Source: Microvirga pakistanensis
GTDB lineage: Bacteria; Pseudomonadota; Alphaproteobacteria; Rhizobiales; Beijerinckiaceae
Reading direction: 5' to 3'
Length of the DNA stretch: 43,351 nt
NCBI RefSeq assembly: GCF_004458765.1
Contig: NZ_SPJX01000287.1
Coordinates: 1-43,351 of the forward strand
The notes beneath the pieces are model-generated. The model did no database searches. It was not told the origin of the DNA and saw only the letters and a program-made list of their open reading frames with translations. Shown one piece after another: positions 26,963-34,668 of this stretch; positions within the stretch are counted from its first letter, which is position 1, and each line of letters starts with the position of its first letter. The translations under genes were made by a program, and so were the position numbers.

Positions 26963-27348
26963 GAGGCGTCTCCCTTAGTGGGAACGAACACGACCATTGG
27001 CTCTGGGCCATCGACAATCCGCGCCTCGACCTTCAAGTCGATATGAACCGCATCGGGAGCGATTCCCTCTACGCGGCTCATCATGCGCGCGCCCTCTGCG
27101 AGATCGATAAGGGCGACGCTGTAGTTGCCCTCGCGCTCGCGCACGGTAGTGGCGGAATAAACCGTGCCTTGTCCGGTCGCCTCCTTCCAGGCGAGATCCG
27201 CCGAGCCGCATTCGCGGCAGACGAGAGCAGGAGGAAAGCGGCAGGTCCCGCATCGGCGGCATTGCTGTAGCATGAAACGGCCTTCCGCCAGGGAGGAGTG
27301 CCAGATCTCATCCGGTCCGGGACCGTCGAAGCGGGAATCCGTGCTCAT
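26959..27348 (-). CDS. DUF35 OB-fold protein with Zn ribbon (thiolase/aldolase partner)
   Basis: 129 aa. The rubredoxin-like Zn ribbon has Cys30, Cys33, Cys44 and Cys47 (QCRRCGTCRFPPALVCRECG), followed by an OB-fold domain (GQGTVYSATTVRE, NYSVALIDLAEGARMMSRVEG). Such proteins bind acyl-CoA and pair with thiolase-like enzymes or, fused to MaoC-like domains, with Ltp2 aldolases. It overlaps the thiolase-like gene on one side and the crotonase-like gene on the other by 4 nt each, so the three are translationally coupled. Its likely job is holding the CoA substrate for the thiolase-like partner. Confidence 0.92.
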   Translation of the reverse strand: MSTDSRFDGPGPDEIWHSSLAEGRFMLQQCRRCGTCRFPPALVCRECGSADLAWKEATGQGTVYSATTVREREGNYSVALIDLAEGARMMSRVEGIAPDAVHIDLKVEARIVDGPEPMVVFVPTKGDAS

Positions 27349-27935
27349 GGAGCGCTCATGGGTTGGGGCTTGGCAAACCAGAGGTCGAAGCCGATGGCCT
27401 CTTTCAGGGGCAGTTCGCCCGAGGCCTTGAGGGCGCGCTTGAGGCGCCGTCCGATGCCGTCTCCAAGGATGGCCGCAATCTCCTCAACATGGGCGTCAGG
27501 ATTGCTCACGCGAACCGCGAGTCCATAGTCCACGACACGCGCGAGGAGGTCCGCCGATGGATCGAAGATGATTGCACCCGTCAACGTGGAGCCGAGTCTG
27601 TGACGGAGAAGGGGGGCAAGCCCGGGGCTCGTGCGCCAATCGCCGCCCGTCTTCGCCTCAGGCCCGAGGACGGTGCGGTCCGCCGCGAGCAGGAGCGCAA
27701 GACCGCGTGAGCCGATGGGGCCGGAGGGCAGGGCAAAGACGGGGAGCGGGGCATCGAGTAGAAGGCCGATCATATCGCTATGGGCTTTGGCGTCCGTCAC
27801 CTCCCCGGCGAACGAGCCGGAGATGACAAGTGCCGTGGCTTGCTCCGCTTCGCGCAGGCTGCGCTTCACCTGGGCAAGGATATCCGCATCCGTTGTCCGG
27901 TCTGGCAATTCTAGCCTGTGGAGTGCTGTGCTCAT
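27345..27935 (-). CDS. Short crotonase-like protein lacking catalytic glutamates
   Basis: 196 aa, shorter than a normal enoyl-CoA hydratase (about 260). The middle keeps the crotonase outline: ATALVISGSFAGEV, PLPVFALPSGPIG, then GLALLLAADRTVLGPEA (78-94). Aligned on the conserved Asp86, the two Glu residues used by enoyl-CoA hydratase fall on Ala80 and about Trp100, so hydration activity is unlikely. It directly follows a full-length enoyl-CoA hydratase (adjacent stop and start) and overlaps the DUF35 gene. It could be a structural or regulatory subunit of that hydratase or a CoA-binding accessory of the aldolase pair; both are inference. Confidence 0.72.
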   Translation of the reverse strand: MSTALHRLELPDRTTDADILAQVKRSLREAEQATALVISGSFAGEVTDAKAHSDMIGLLLDAPLPVFALPSGPIGSRGLALLLAADRTVLGPEAKTGGDWRTSPGLAPLLRHRLGSTLTGAIIFDPSADLLARVVDYGLAVRVSNPDAHVEEIAAILGDGIGRRLKRALKASGELPLKEAIGFDLWFAKPQPMSAP

Positions 27936-28718
27936 TTAACGCCCCTGATATCGAGGGCGGCGCTTTTCGAGGAAGGCCCGCGTGCCCTCCTGCGCATCCT
28001 CGGTTCCGAGAAGCCCCGCCATGAGGCCGACCTCATGGGCGAGCGCCGCGTGCAGGTTCATGGCTCCGGCGCCGCGCAAGGCGGCTTTCGCCGTGCGGCT
28101 GGCAAGCGGCGCTTTCGATGCGATGGCCAAGGCCTTGTCGAGAGTGGCCTCTATTATCCGCTCTGCAGGAACGATTTCGTCCGCCAACCCCATGCGCCGG
28201 GCCGTCCATGCGTCGACGAGATGGCCGAGCAGGGCGGCTTCCACCTGCGGGCCAGCGCCCGTGCGCTCCCGCCAGAGCTGCGTGCCGCCGGCGCCTGGAA
28301 TGATGCCGAGATTGATCTCGGGCTGCCCGAAGACCGCATTGTCGCCTGCGACAATCAGGTCGCACGAAAGGGCAAGTTCGCATCCGCCGCCGAGGCAGAA
28401 GCCCGCTACGCCGGCCACGATGGGTTTCGAAGTGCCGTAAATGCTCTCGAAGGCTCGGCGGGTCGGGGAGGCGAGGTAGCTTGCAGGGGAATGGCCCGAA
28501 AGCGTGTCGATATCGGCGCCCGCCGAGAAGTTCTTCGGTCCGCCGGTCAGCGCCACCGCGTGAATCGCCGGATCCCGATCGGCCGCTGTCAGCTCTTCCG
28601 CAATCTTCGTGAGGATGGCCGGATTGAGCGCATTGCGCGCGGCTGGGCGATCAATGACGAGGAGCATGACAGTGCCCCTGCGCTCTGCCTTCACGAAAGA
28701 GGGTTCGTTTGATGTCAT
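27936..28718 (-). CDS. Enoyl-CoA hydratase/isomerase (crotonase family)
   Basis: 260 aa, first gene of the minus operon; GGGAG lies just upstream of the ATG. The crotonase signature is complete: FSAGADI (64-70), the oxyanion region GFCLGGGCELALSCD (106-120) and GQPEINLGIIPGAGGTQ (131-147). Glu114 and Glu134 lie 20 residues apart, as the two catalytic Glu do in classical enoyl-CoA hydratase, so it should be active. It would hydrate an enoyl-CoA in the catabolic pathway. Its promoter overlaps a palindrome that is probably the operator for the TetR regulator encoded in the opposite operon. Confidence 0.94.
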   Translation of the reverse strand: MTSNEPSFVKAERRGTVMLLVIDRPAARNALNPAILTKIAEELTAADRDPAIHAVALTGGPKNFSAGADIDTLSGHSPASYLASPTRRAFESIYGTSKPIVAGVAGFCLGGGCELALSCDLIVAGDNAVFGQPEINLGIIPGAGGTQLWRERTGAGPQVEAALLGHLVDAWTARRMGLADEIVPAERIIEATLDKALAIASKAPLASRTAKAALRGAGAMNLHAALAHEVGLMAGLLGTEDAQEGTRAFLEKRRPRYQGR

Positions 28719-28742
28719 GGCAGCTCCCGAAGGTTGAACGGA

Positions 28743-28771
28743 AGGTTACATACTCAGTGGTATGTTCGCAA
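28743..28771 (-). promoter_or_regulatory. Promoter of the minus catabolic operon with TetR-type operator
   Basis: The perfect palindrome ACATAC (28748-28753)-TCAGTG-GTATGT (28760-28765) lies in the spacer of a candidate minus-strand promoter: TTGCGA (28771 to 28766), 17 nt, TAACCT (28748 to 28743). The start codon is 25 nt beyond. The same half-sites recur at the plus operon promoter. Confidence 0.68.
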
Positions 28772-28848
28772 GTAGGTCTTGAACTTTGCTTCGGAAATGC
28801 CTCGGACGCGGATTTTATACTAGCTAATGAGATACAAGATTGCTTGGT

Positions 28849-28878
28849 TGACATTCAGACATACCCGTCGGTATCTTA
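28849..28878 (+). promoter_or_regulatory. Promoter of the plus transport/catabolic operon with TetR-type operator
   Basis: TTGACA (28849-28854) is followed after 17-18 nt by GTATCT/TATCTT (28872-28878). The palindrome ACATAC (28860-28865)-CCGTCG-GTATCT (28872-28877) fills the spacer and overlaps the -10, a classic repressor position. It matches the minus-operon site in half-site sequence and spacing, so one TetR protein probably controls both operons. Confidence 0.74.
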
Positions 28879-28928
28879 CCTTCCATAACCAGAAGACCGG
28901 TAACGGCGCACAATCAGGAGGAAGGTTC

Positions 28929-30089
28929 ATGAAGGCTACCAAGACCCTTAAGACTCTCGCTATCGCGTCGCTTGGCGCGCTCGCCCTTTCCGCTCAGGGA
29001 CATGCCCAAGCCCAGCAGCCCATCAAGGTCGGCGTGATCTTTCCGCTCAGTGGAGGCGCGGGCCCCCAGGGGCAGCACGTCACCCAGGCCATCCAGGCCA
29101 TGGCGGCGATCATCAACGAAGCGGGTGGCGTCATGGGGCGCCAGATCGAAATCCTCTCCCGGGACGACGAATCAACGCCCGCCGTCGGCGTGTCGCGCGC
29201 CAACGAGCTCATCTCGTCGGGTGTCTCGCTCATCATCGAAGGCTGGAACAGCCCAGTGACGCTCGCCATGCAGCCGGTGATCAGCCGCGCCAATATTCTC
29301 GATATTACGGCGATCTCGAAGGCGGACCCGATCCTGTCGGGCGAAGGCAATCCTCTGGCGGTGCGCCTCAACAGCTCGAACTCGCAGGACGGCGCGGTGA
29401 TCGCCAAATACATCGCTGGCACCAAGGCCAAGCGCATTGCCTTCATGACGGAAAACGACGCCTATGGAAACGGCGCGCAGGAATCCATCGAGGCCGAGCT
29501 CAAGAAGCTTAACTACGCCTATGACAAGGTGGCAGAGGAGAAGTTCCCGTTCAACCAGGCCGACTTCCGCGTCGCGCTGACCAATGTGCGCGCCGCCAAT
29601 CCCGAGGTGACGATCGCCATCAATGCCAATGAGGGTCTCGGCATGCCGGCGCTCATTCGCCAAGCGAAGCAGAGCCGTCTTCCAGGGCAGCTCGTGACCG
29701 CAGTCGGCACCGTCGCGCCGAGCGTGATCTCCGTAGCGGGCGAGGCGGCCAACGGCGTGATCGGCGCTGACATCTACTTCCCGGATGTGGAGCCCTTCGC
29801 GTCGAACGAGGCGAACAAGAAGTTCGTCGCCAAGACCCAGGAGATGTTCAAGTACACGCCCGACAAGTACATGGCACTCGGTGCGACCTCGCTCCAGGTC
29901 TGGGCCATGGCGGCCAACGAGGTGAAAAGCCTCGACAAGGAACCGGTCGCCAAGCGCATCCGCGGCGGCAGCTTCAAGGGAACCATTTTCGGCGATGTTA
30001 CCTTTGCGGCGAACGGTCAGCTCGAGTCGAACCATAAGCTCTTCACGATCGAGAACCAGAAGATCGTCGTCCGTCCGGTTTCGAACTGA
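28929..30089 (+). CDS. Periplasmic substrate-binding protein of a Liv-type ABC importer (copy 1)
   Basis: 386 aa; the ATG has AGGAGGAAGG upstream. The signal peptide is MKATKTLKT followed by a hydrophobic Ala/Leu stretch ending GHAQAQ. The mature part is a type I periplasmic-binding fold (IKVGVIFPLSGGAGPQGQ, GGVMGRQIEILSRDDEST, DIYFPDVEPFASNEANKKF). Liv-family proteins bind branched-chain amino acids, but many homologues beside CoA-catabolic genes bind aromatic or other organic acids; the latter is more likely here. It is the first gene of the plus operon. A near-duplicate closes the operon at 40310. Confidence 0.93.
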   Translation: MKATKTLKTLAIASLGALALSAQGHAQAQQPIKVGVIFPLSGGAGPQGQHVTQAIQAMAAIINEAGGVMGRQIEILSRDDESTPAVGVSRANELISSGVSLIIEGWNSPVTLAMQPVISRANILDITAISKADPILSGEGNPLAVRLNSSNSQDGAVIAKYIAGTKAKRIAFMTENDAYGNGAQESIEAELKKLNYAYDKVAEEKFPFNQADFRVALTNVRAANPEVTIAINANEGLGMPALIRQAKQSRLPGQLVTAVGTVAPSVISVAGEAANGVIGADIYFPDVEPFASNEANKKFVAKTQEMFKYTPDKYMALGATSLQVWAMAANEVKSLDKEPVAKRIRGGSFKGTIFGDVTFAANGQLESNHKLFTIENQKIVVRPVSN

Positions 30090-30099
30090 GGGTGGTGAG

Positions 30100-30876
30100 A
30101 TGTCCGGCGGTTTGAGTCCGGTTCTTCGCGTCGAGGGTCTTGGCGTCACCTATGGCGCCTTGGTCGCCCTCGACGAGGTTACCTGGAGTGTCGGCGCAGG
30201 CGAGATCCTCGGGATCATTGGCCCCAACGGCGCCGGAAAGAGCTCATGCTACGATGCTGTCACCCACCTCGTCAGACGGCGAGGACGTGTGTTTCTGAAC
30301 GGCGAGGAGGTGACAGACACCGCACCTCATCTCCTCGCTGAGCGGGGTCTGAAAAGGGCCTTCCAGCAGAACGCCTTCTTCCACGAACTGACGGTTCTGG
30401 AGAATATGGTCACGGTGCTCCAGGACCAATACGGGACGGGCCTGCTGGCCACGACCCTGCTGCCCTTCACGCAAGTGCGCCGCAGGGCGGACGCAGTGGA
30501 GGACGCCAGGCAGCGCCTTATCCGATTTGGCATTCCCGAGGCCTATCACCACCTCAAGCCGACCAACATTCCCTATGGCACGCAGCGCATGCTCTCCATC
30601 GCGCTGGCTTACGGGAGCGGGGCGAAGGCCCTGCTTCTCGACGAGCCCGCCGCCGGTCTCGGCGGCGCAGACATGACCCACCTGATCAATCTTCTCATCT
30701 CACTCAAGAAGGAAGGTTTGGCTGTGGTCGTCATCGAACATCACATGGATCTGATCATGTCGGTTGCGGACCAGCTTGTGGTGCTGGAGCAGGGCAGGCT
30801 GCTCGCCAGCGGAGCGCCGCATCAGATCCAGTCTGATCCACGGGTTCTCGAGGCTTATCTGGGGCGCGCGCAATGA
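30100..30876 (+). CDS. livG: Liv-type ABC importer ATPase (LivG-like)
   Basis: 258 aa from ATG 30100, with GGTGGTGAG upstream. Walker A is GPNGAGKSS, the signature region reads IPYGTQRML (LivG proteins typically have PYGxQR), Walker B is ALLLDEPAAGL and the H-loop is VIEHHMDLIM. It supplies energy for import through the LivH/LivM permeases encoded downstream. Its stop overlaps the LivF-like start in ATGA (30873-30876). The transported compound is probably not leucine but the substrate of the flanking catabolic genes. Confidence 0.93.
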   Translation: MSGGLSPVLRVEGLGVTYGALVALDEVTWSVGAGEILGIIGPNGAGKSSCYDAVTHLVRRRGRVFLNGEEVTDTAPHLLAERGLKRAFQQNAFFHELTVLENMVTVLQDQYGTGLLATTLLPFTQVRRRADAVEDARQRLIRFGIPEAYHHLKPTNIPYGTQRMLSIALAYGSGAKALLLDEPAAGLGGADMTHLINLLISLKKEGLAVVVIEHHMDLIMSVADQLVVLEQGRLLASGAPHQIQSDPRVLEAYLGRAQ

Positions 30877-31613
30877 ACACCCGTCCGGTTCTGGAAGCCA
30901 CCAATCTCAGGGTCGCCTATGGCGGCAACATCGCCCTCGATGTGCCGCGCATTGCGGTCCGCGAGCGGGAACTCGTCGGCGTCGTCGGGGCAAACGGGGC
31001 AGGCAAGTCCACCCTCGTGAACGGTCTTCTGGGCTGGTCGCGCGGTTCGCCGAAAGTCTCCGGCAAGGTCATGCTGGACGGGAAGGACATGTCCCGTCTT
31101 CCGCCTCATGAGCGGGTCAAGGCCGGACTGCTTCTCATCCCCGAGGGCAAGCTCGTCTTCACCCAGATGAGCGTCGAGGAAAATCTCGCGGCGAGCGTGA
31201 ATGCGCCTCATGACGGTCAGGGGCGGCGTCATTACTCCATCGACGATGTCTATACGCTCTTCCCGCGCCTTTACGAACGCCGGCACCATCTCGGCTCGCA
31301 GCTCTCCGGTGGTGAGCGCCAGATGCTCGGCATCGCGCGGGCGCTCAGGCTCGGGCCGAGAGCGCTGCTGTTGGACGAGCCCTCCATCGGCCTCGCGCCG
31401 CGGCTCGTCTCTACGGTTCTTGAAACCGTTCGTTCCCTGGTCGATTCAGGCCTCACCGTGCTCCTCGTCGAGCAGAACGTGAGGGCCGCGATCGAGGTGG
31501 TCGACCGTCTGGTCCTGCTCGAACGCGGACGGATCATCGCCGAAGGTCCGGCATCGGAGATGCGGGACGATCCCCGGATTGCCGAAGCCTATCTCGGAGC
31601 GCATGTGGCATGA
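30873..31613 (+). CDS. livF: Liv-type ABC importer ATPase (LivF-like)
   Basis: 246 aa. Walker A GANGAGKST, signature LSGGERQMLGIARAL, Walker B ALLLDEPSIGLAP and the LivF-typical ending RDDPRIAEAYLGA are all present. It forms the ATPase heterodimer with the LivG-like protein. It overlaps its neighbours by 4 nt on both sides (ATGA at 30873 and 31610), so the transporter subunits are made in step. Confidence 0.94.
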   Translation: MNTRPVLEATNLRVAYGGNIALDVPRIAVRERELVGVVGANGAGKSTLVNGLLGWSRGSPKVSGKVMLDGKDMSRLPPHERVKAGLLLIPEGKLVFTQMSVEENLAASVNAPHDGQGRRHYSIDDVYTLFPRLYERRHHLGSQLSGGERQMLGIARALRLGPRALLLDEPSIGLAPRLVSTVLETVRSLVDSGLTVLLVEQNVRAAIEVVDRLVLLERGRIIAEGPASEMRDDPRIAEAYLGAHVA

Positions 31614-32476
31614 ATTTCACGCAGCAACTCGTCAACGGAATCGTCCTCGGCCATGCCTATGCGCTCATCGCCATTGGCTGGACTGTGCTTCTGGGCGTCG
31701 CTCGGCTGGTCAATTTCGGCCACGGCCAGATGTACATGCTGGGAGCCTTCGTGACCTGGTATGGGGTCTCCCGGCTCGGGCTTCCGTACTTCGTGGCCAT
31801 TCCTGTGGCCATGCTGGTCGGCGTCGCGGTCGGCTATGTCATGCAGAGGGTCATGCTCCAGCTCACCCTGAAGCAGGATCTGGTGTCGATCATGATCGTC
31901 ACCCTTGGCTTTGGCTATGTGCTCCATGGCGCGGCAGCCCTGTTCTTCGGCTCCACCGGCCAGATCCTTGAGACGCCGTTCTCAACCAAGGACATCTATT
32001 GGGGCGATCTCTGGTTCACCTATCAGGATATCGCCATCGTTATCGTGGCAATCCTGTTCTTCGCGGTCCTGAAATATGTGATCGACCGGACGCGGATCGG
32101 CAGGCTCGCCCGCATGGTGGCCGAGGATCCGCAATTGGCCCAACTCGCAGGCGTCAATGTGCGCCGCGTGTATCTGGGCGTCTTCGCCTTCGAAGGCGCA
32201 GCAGTCGCTCTGGCCGCCGCGCTCGTGGCTCCCCGCACGCCCATCCTCACATCGATGGGCTTCGACGAGGTGATCATCACCTTCGTGGTCGTCGTTCTCG
32301 GCGGCATCGGCAGCGTCACGGGCAGCTATGTGGCGGGTTTGGCGCTCGGTCTCTTCACGGCCTTCTTCGGAGCCTTCGTTTCACCCGCCTACGCGACCGC
32401 CGCCGCCTTCGCAGTTCTGATCGCGGTTCTGGTGGTCCGGCCTGGCGGCCTTGCCGTCAGCCCAGGAGGACGATGA
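31610..32476 (+). CDS. livH: Liv-type ABC importer permease (LivH-like)
   Basis: 288 aa, very hydrophobic, with about eight membrane helices. The start MNFTQQLVNGIVLGHAYAL and the motif VNFGHGQMYMLGAF are typical of LivH, as is the late GGIGSVTGSYVAGLALG, which contains the coupling loop contacted by the ATPases. It forms the channel with the LivM-like protein encoded next. The start overlaps the LivF-like stop in ATGA. Confidence 0.94.
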   Translation: MNFTQQLVNGIVLGHAYALIAIGWTVLLGVARLVNFGHGQMYMLGAFVTWYGVSRLGLPYFVAIPVAMLVGVAVGYVMQRVMLQLTLKQDLVSIMIVTLGFGYVLHGAAALFFGSTGQILETPFSTKDIYWGDLWFTYQDIAIVIVAILFFAVLKYVIDRTRIGRLARMVAEDPQLAQLAGVNVRRVYLGVFAFEGAAVALAAALVAPRTPILTSMGFDEVIITFVVVVLGGIGSVTGSYVAGLALGLFTAFFGAFVSPAYATAAAFAVLIAVLVVRPGGLAVSPGGR

Positions 32477-32478
32477 GC

Positions 32479-33465
32479 ATGAATTCCGGGATCAAGACTG
32501 TCCTGTTCGCTGCGCTTGCCGTCATCGGCTTCTTCGTCCCGACGCTGCTCGGTGGCTCCGGCGCAGTCTATGCAGCCTGCGTGCTGATCGCGATCTTTGC
32601 GGTCATGTCCTATGGACTCGACATCGTGGTGTCGGACCTTGGCGAAGTCAGCTTGGCTCACACGGTCTTCTTCGCGGTAGGGGCCTATACGACGGCATTG
32701 CTGTCGGTCAGTGCAGGCCTTGGGCCCGTCCTGTCGCTTGCGGGTGCGATCCTCATGGTGCTGCTGGTCGCGGCGGCGCTCGGATTCGTGACGCTGCAAC
32801 TTCGCGAATTTGTGTTTTCCCTCGTGACCTATGCGGTCGCGGTGGTGGCGGCGACCATCGCCCAGAACTGGGATTTCCTTGGCGGCTCCGACGGCCTGCG
32901 TGGCATTCCGGCCTTCGAGCTATCGTGGCTGGGTTTCAAGGCCCGCAATGATCAGGAGCTCTGGCCCGTCGCCTATCTGCTGCTGCTCGTTGCGATCTAT
33001 CTCGTGTCTGCCTTCCGTCGCTCGAAGCTGGGGCAGGCAGCCATGATGGTGCATCTCAACCAGCGCCTCGCGGTTACGTCCGGTGTCGACCCGCAACGCA
33101 TCAGGCTTCAGGTCTTCCTGGTCTCCGCCCCGATCACCGCATCGGCCGGGTGGCTCTATGCCTACCAGCGGGCCTATATCAGCGCGGACGTGCTCGAGAC
33201 CTACTTCCTCATCTTGATGCTTACGGCTGTCGTGGTGATGGGCCGCCGTCTTCTGCTCGGACCGCTGCTCGGCGTCGCGCTGATCCAGATTCAGGAAAAG
33301 TTCTTCTCCTTCGGCGGCTACGTGGACAAGATCATCCTCGGCAGTGTCCTCATTCTCACGCTCGCCTTCCTGCCCAACGGCCTTTTCGGAGTTGTTGCGC
33401 CGTTGCGGAATCTTTTCATCCGCCGCGCCACTCCGGTCGGCAAAACCATTCCTGAAAGGAGCTAA
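32479..33465 (+). CDS. livM: Liv-type ABC importer permease (LivM-like)
   Basis: 328 aa from ATG 32479, which has AGGAGG 9 nt upstream. The ATG at 32473 overlaps the LivH stop (ATGA) but has only 3 nt between it and the same Shine-Dalgarno; it would add two residues. The LivM pattern is clear: YGLDIVVSDLGEVSLAH, LQLREFVFSLVTYAVA, GGSDGLRGIP and SAPITASAGWLYAYQ. Many membrane helices are present. It is followed 3 nt later by an acyl-CoA dehydrogenase gene, so transport and catabolism share one transcript. Confidence 0.93.
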   Translation: MNSGIKTVLFAALAVIGFFVPTLLGGSGAVYAACVLIAIFAVMSYGLDIVVSDLGEVSLAHTVFFAVGAYTTALLSVSAGLGPVLSLAGAILMVLLVAAALGFVTLQLREFVFSLVTYAVAVVAATIAQNWDFLGGSDGLRGIPAFELSWLGFKARNDQELWPVAYLLLLVAIYLVSAFRRSKLGQAAMMVHLNQRLAVTSGVDPQRIRLQVFLVSAPITASAGWLYAYQRAYISADVLETYFLILMLTAVVVMGRRLLLGPLLGVALIQIQEKFFSFGGYVDKIILGSVLILTLAFLPNGLFGVVAPLRNLFIRRATPVGKTIPERS

Positions 33466-33468
33466 GTC

Positions 33469-34668
33469 ATGACGGTCATCTGGCAGCCTGCTTTGGACGC
33501 TGAAGCCCAACGCTGGCAATCTCTGGCCGCGCAGTTGTCCGACGAACATTTCGCTCCTTTGACGGAGGAACTCGATCGGGAGCAGCGCTACCCGTGGGAG
33601 AACGTGCGCCGGCTCGTCGACAACAAGCTGGCCGGTCTCTTCATTCCGAAGGCTTACGGCGGCGAGGGCGCGAGCCTGACATCGACGGTCGCAGTGGTCG
33701 AGCGCGTCGGGTCGGGCTGCTCGTCCACGGCCGCCATCCTATGCGCATATCAGCTCGGAGCCTTCCCGGTTCTGCTCGCAGGCCGCGAGGACCAGAAGCA
33801 GCTCTATCTGGGCGAGATGACCAGGGGCGTCGCTACCAGTTTCGCCCTGTCGGAGCGCGAGGCGGGATCGGATGCCGCCGCCATTGCGGCGACCGCCGTT
33901 CGCGAAGGCGACGGCTGGCGTATCAAGGGCGAGAAGTACTGGATAGGCAACGGCGGCGCGTCTCGTTACTACGTGGTTTTCGCCAAGACCGACCCGGCCG
34001 CGGGCGGCCGGGGCATCTCGGCGTTCATGGTTGACAAGGAGCAGGAAGGCGCAGTCGTCGACGAACTCTCCGACAAGATGGGAATTCGCGGCACCCAGAC
34101 ATCGAACCTGAAGCTCGACATCGTCGTGCCGGACGAGGCGCGGATCGGTGAGGTCAATCGGGCCCTGCGCCTGGCCTTCCAGACTCTCAATGTAGGCCGC
34201 GTTATGGTGGCCGCTCAATCCCTCGGGCTGGCGCTCGCCGCTTATCGCGAGGCCTCGCGGCGGGCCGTCGAACGCAAGGCCTTCGGGCAGGTGATCATCG
34301 ATAACCAGGGTATTGGCTTCAAGCTCGCGGACATGGCTGTCGAGATCTCCGCAGCCCGCATGATGCTCTACGAGGCCGCCAAGGCTTATGACGAGGGACG
34401 GGACGTCGCCAATCTCGGAGCAATGGCCAAGCTCTATGCATCGGAAGTGGCACACAGGGCGGCCGACGCCGCGGTGCAGATCTGGGGCGGCTTCGGTTAC
34501 TGCAAGCCAAACGTAGCCGAGCGGCTCTATCGCGACCAGCGCGTTCTGGAAATCTATGAGGGCACGTCCGAGGTCCAGCGTCTTGTGCTGGCGCGCGCAG
34601 TGCGCAAGGAAGTCGAGGATGCCGCTGCCGCAGGGCAGTGGGAAACCTCGCAGAGACGGAGCGCCTGA
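33469..34668 (+). CDS. Acyl-CoA dehydrogenase with standard C-terminal catalytic Glu
   Basis: 399 aa; AAAGGAG lies 7 nt before the ATG. The FAD-binding motifs are FALSEREAGSDAAAI (about 125-139) and ERKAFGQVIIDNQGI (about 268-282). The C-terminal EIYEGTSEVQ carries the usual catalytic base, Glu364, while the alternative position reads NVGRV with no Glu. It should form a 2,3-enoyl-CoA. Its active-site layout differs from the other acyl-CoA dehydrogenase of this locus (22835-23995), so the two probably act on different intermediates. The stop overlaps the TetR start (TGATG). Confidence 0.94.
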   Translation: MTVIWQPALDAEAQRWQSLAAQLSDEHFAPLTEELDREQRYPWENVRRLVDNKLAGLFIPKAYGGEGASLTSTVAVVERVGSGCSSTAAILCAYQLGAFPVLLAGREDQKQLYLGEMTRGVATSFALSEREAGSDAAAIAATAVREGDGWRIKGEKYWIGNGGASRYYVVFAKTDPAAGGRGISAFMVDKEQEGAVVDELSDKMGIRGTQTSNLKLDIVVPDEARIGEVNRALRLAFQTLNVGRVMVAAQSLGLALAAYREASRRAVERKAFGQVIIDNQGIGFKLADMAVEISAARMMLYEAAKAYDEGRDVANLGAMAKLYASEVAHRAADAAVQIWGGFGYCKPNVAERLYRDQRVLEIYEGTSEVQRLVLARAVRKEVEDAAAAGQWETSQRRSA

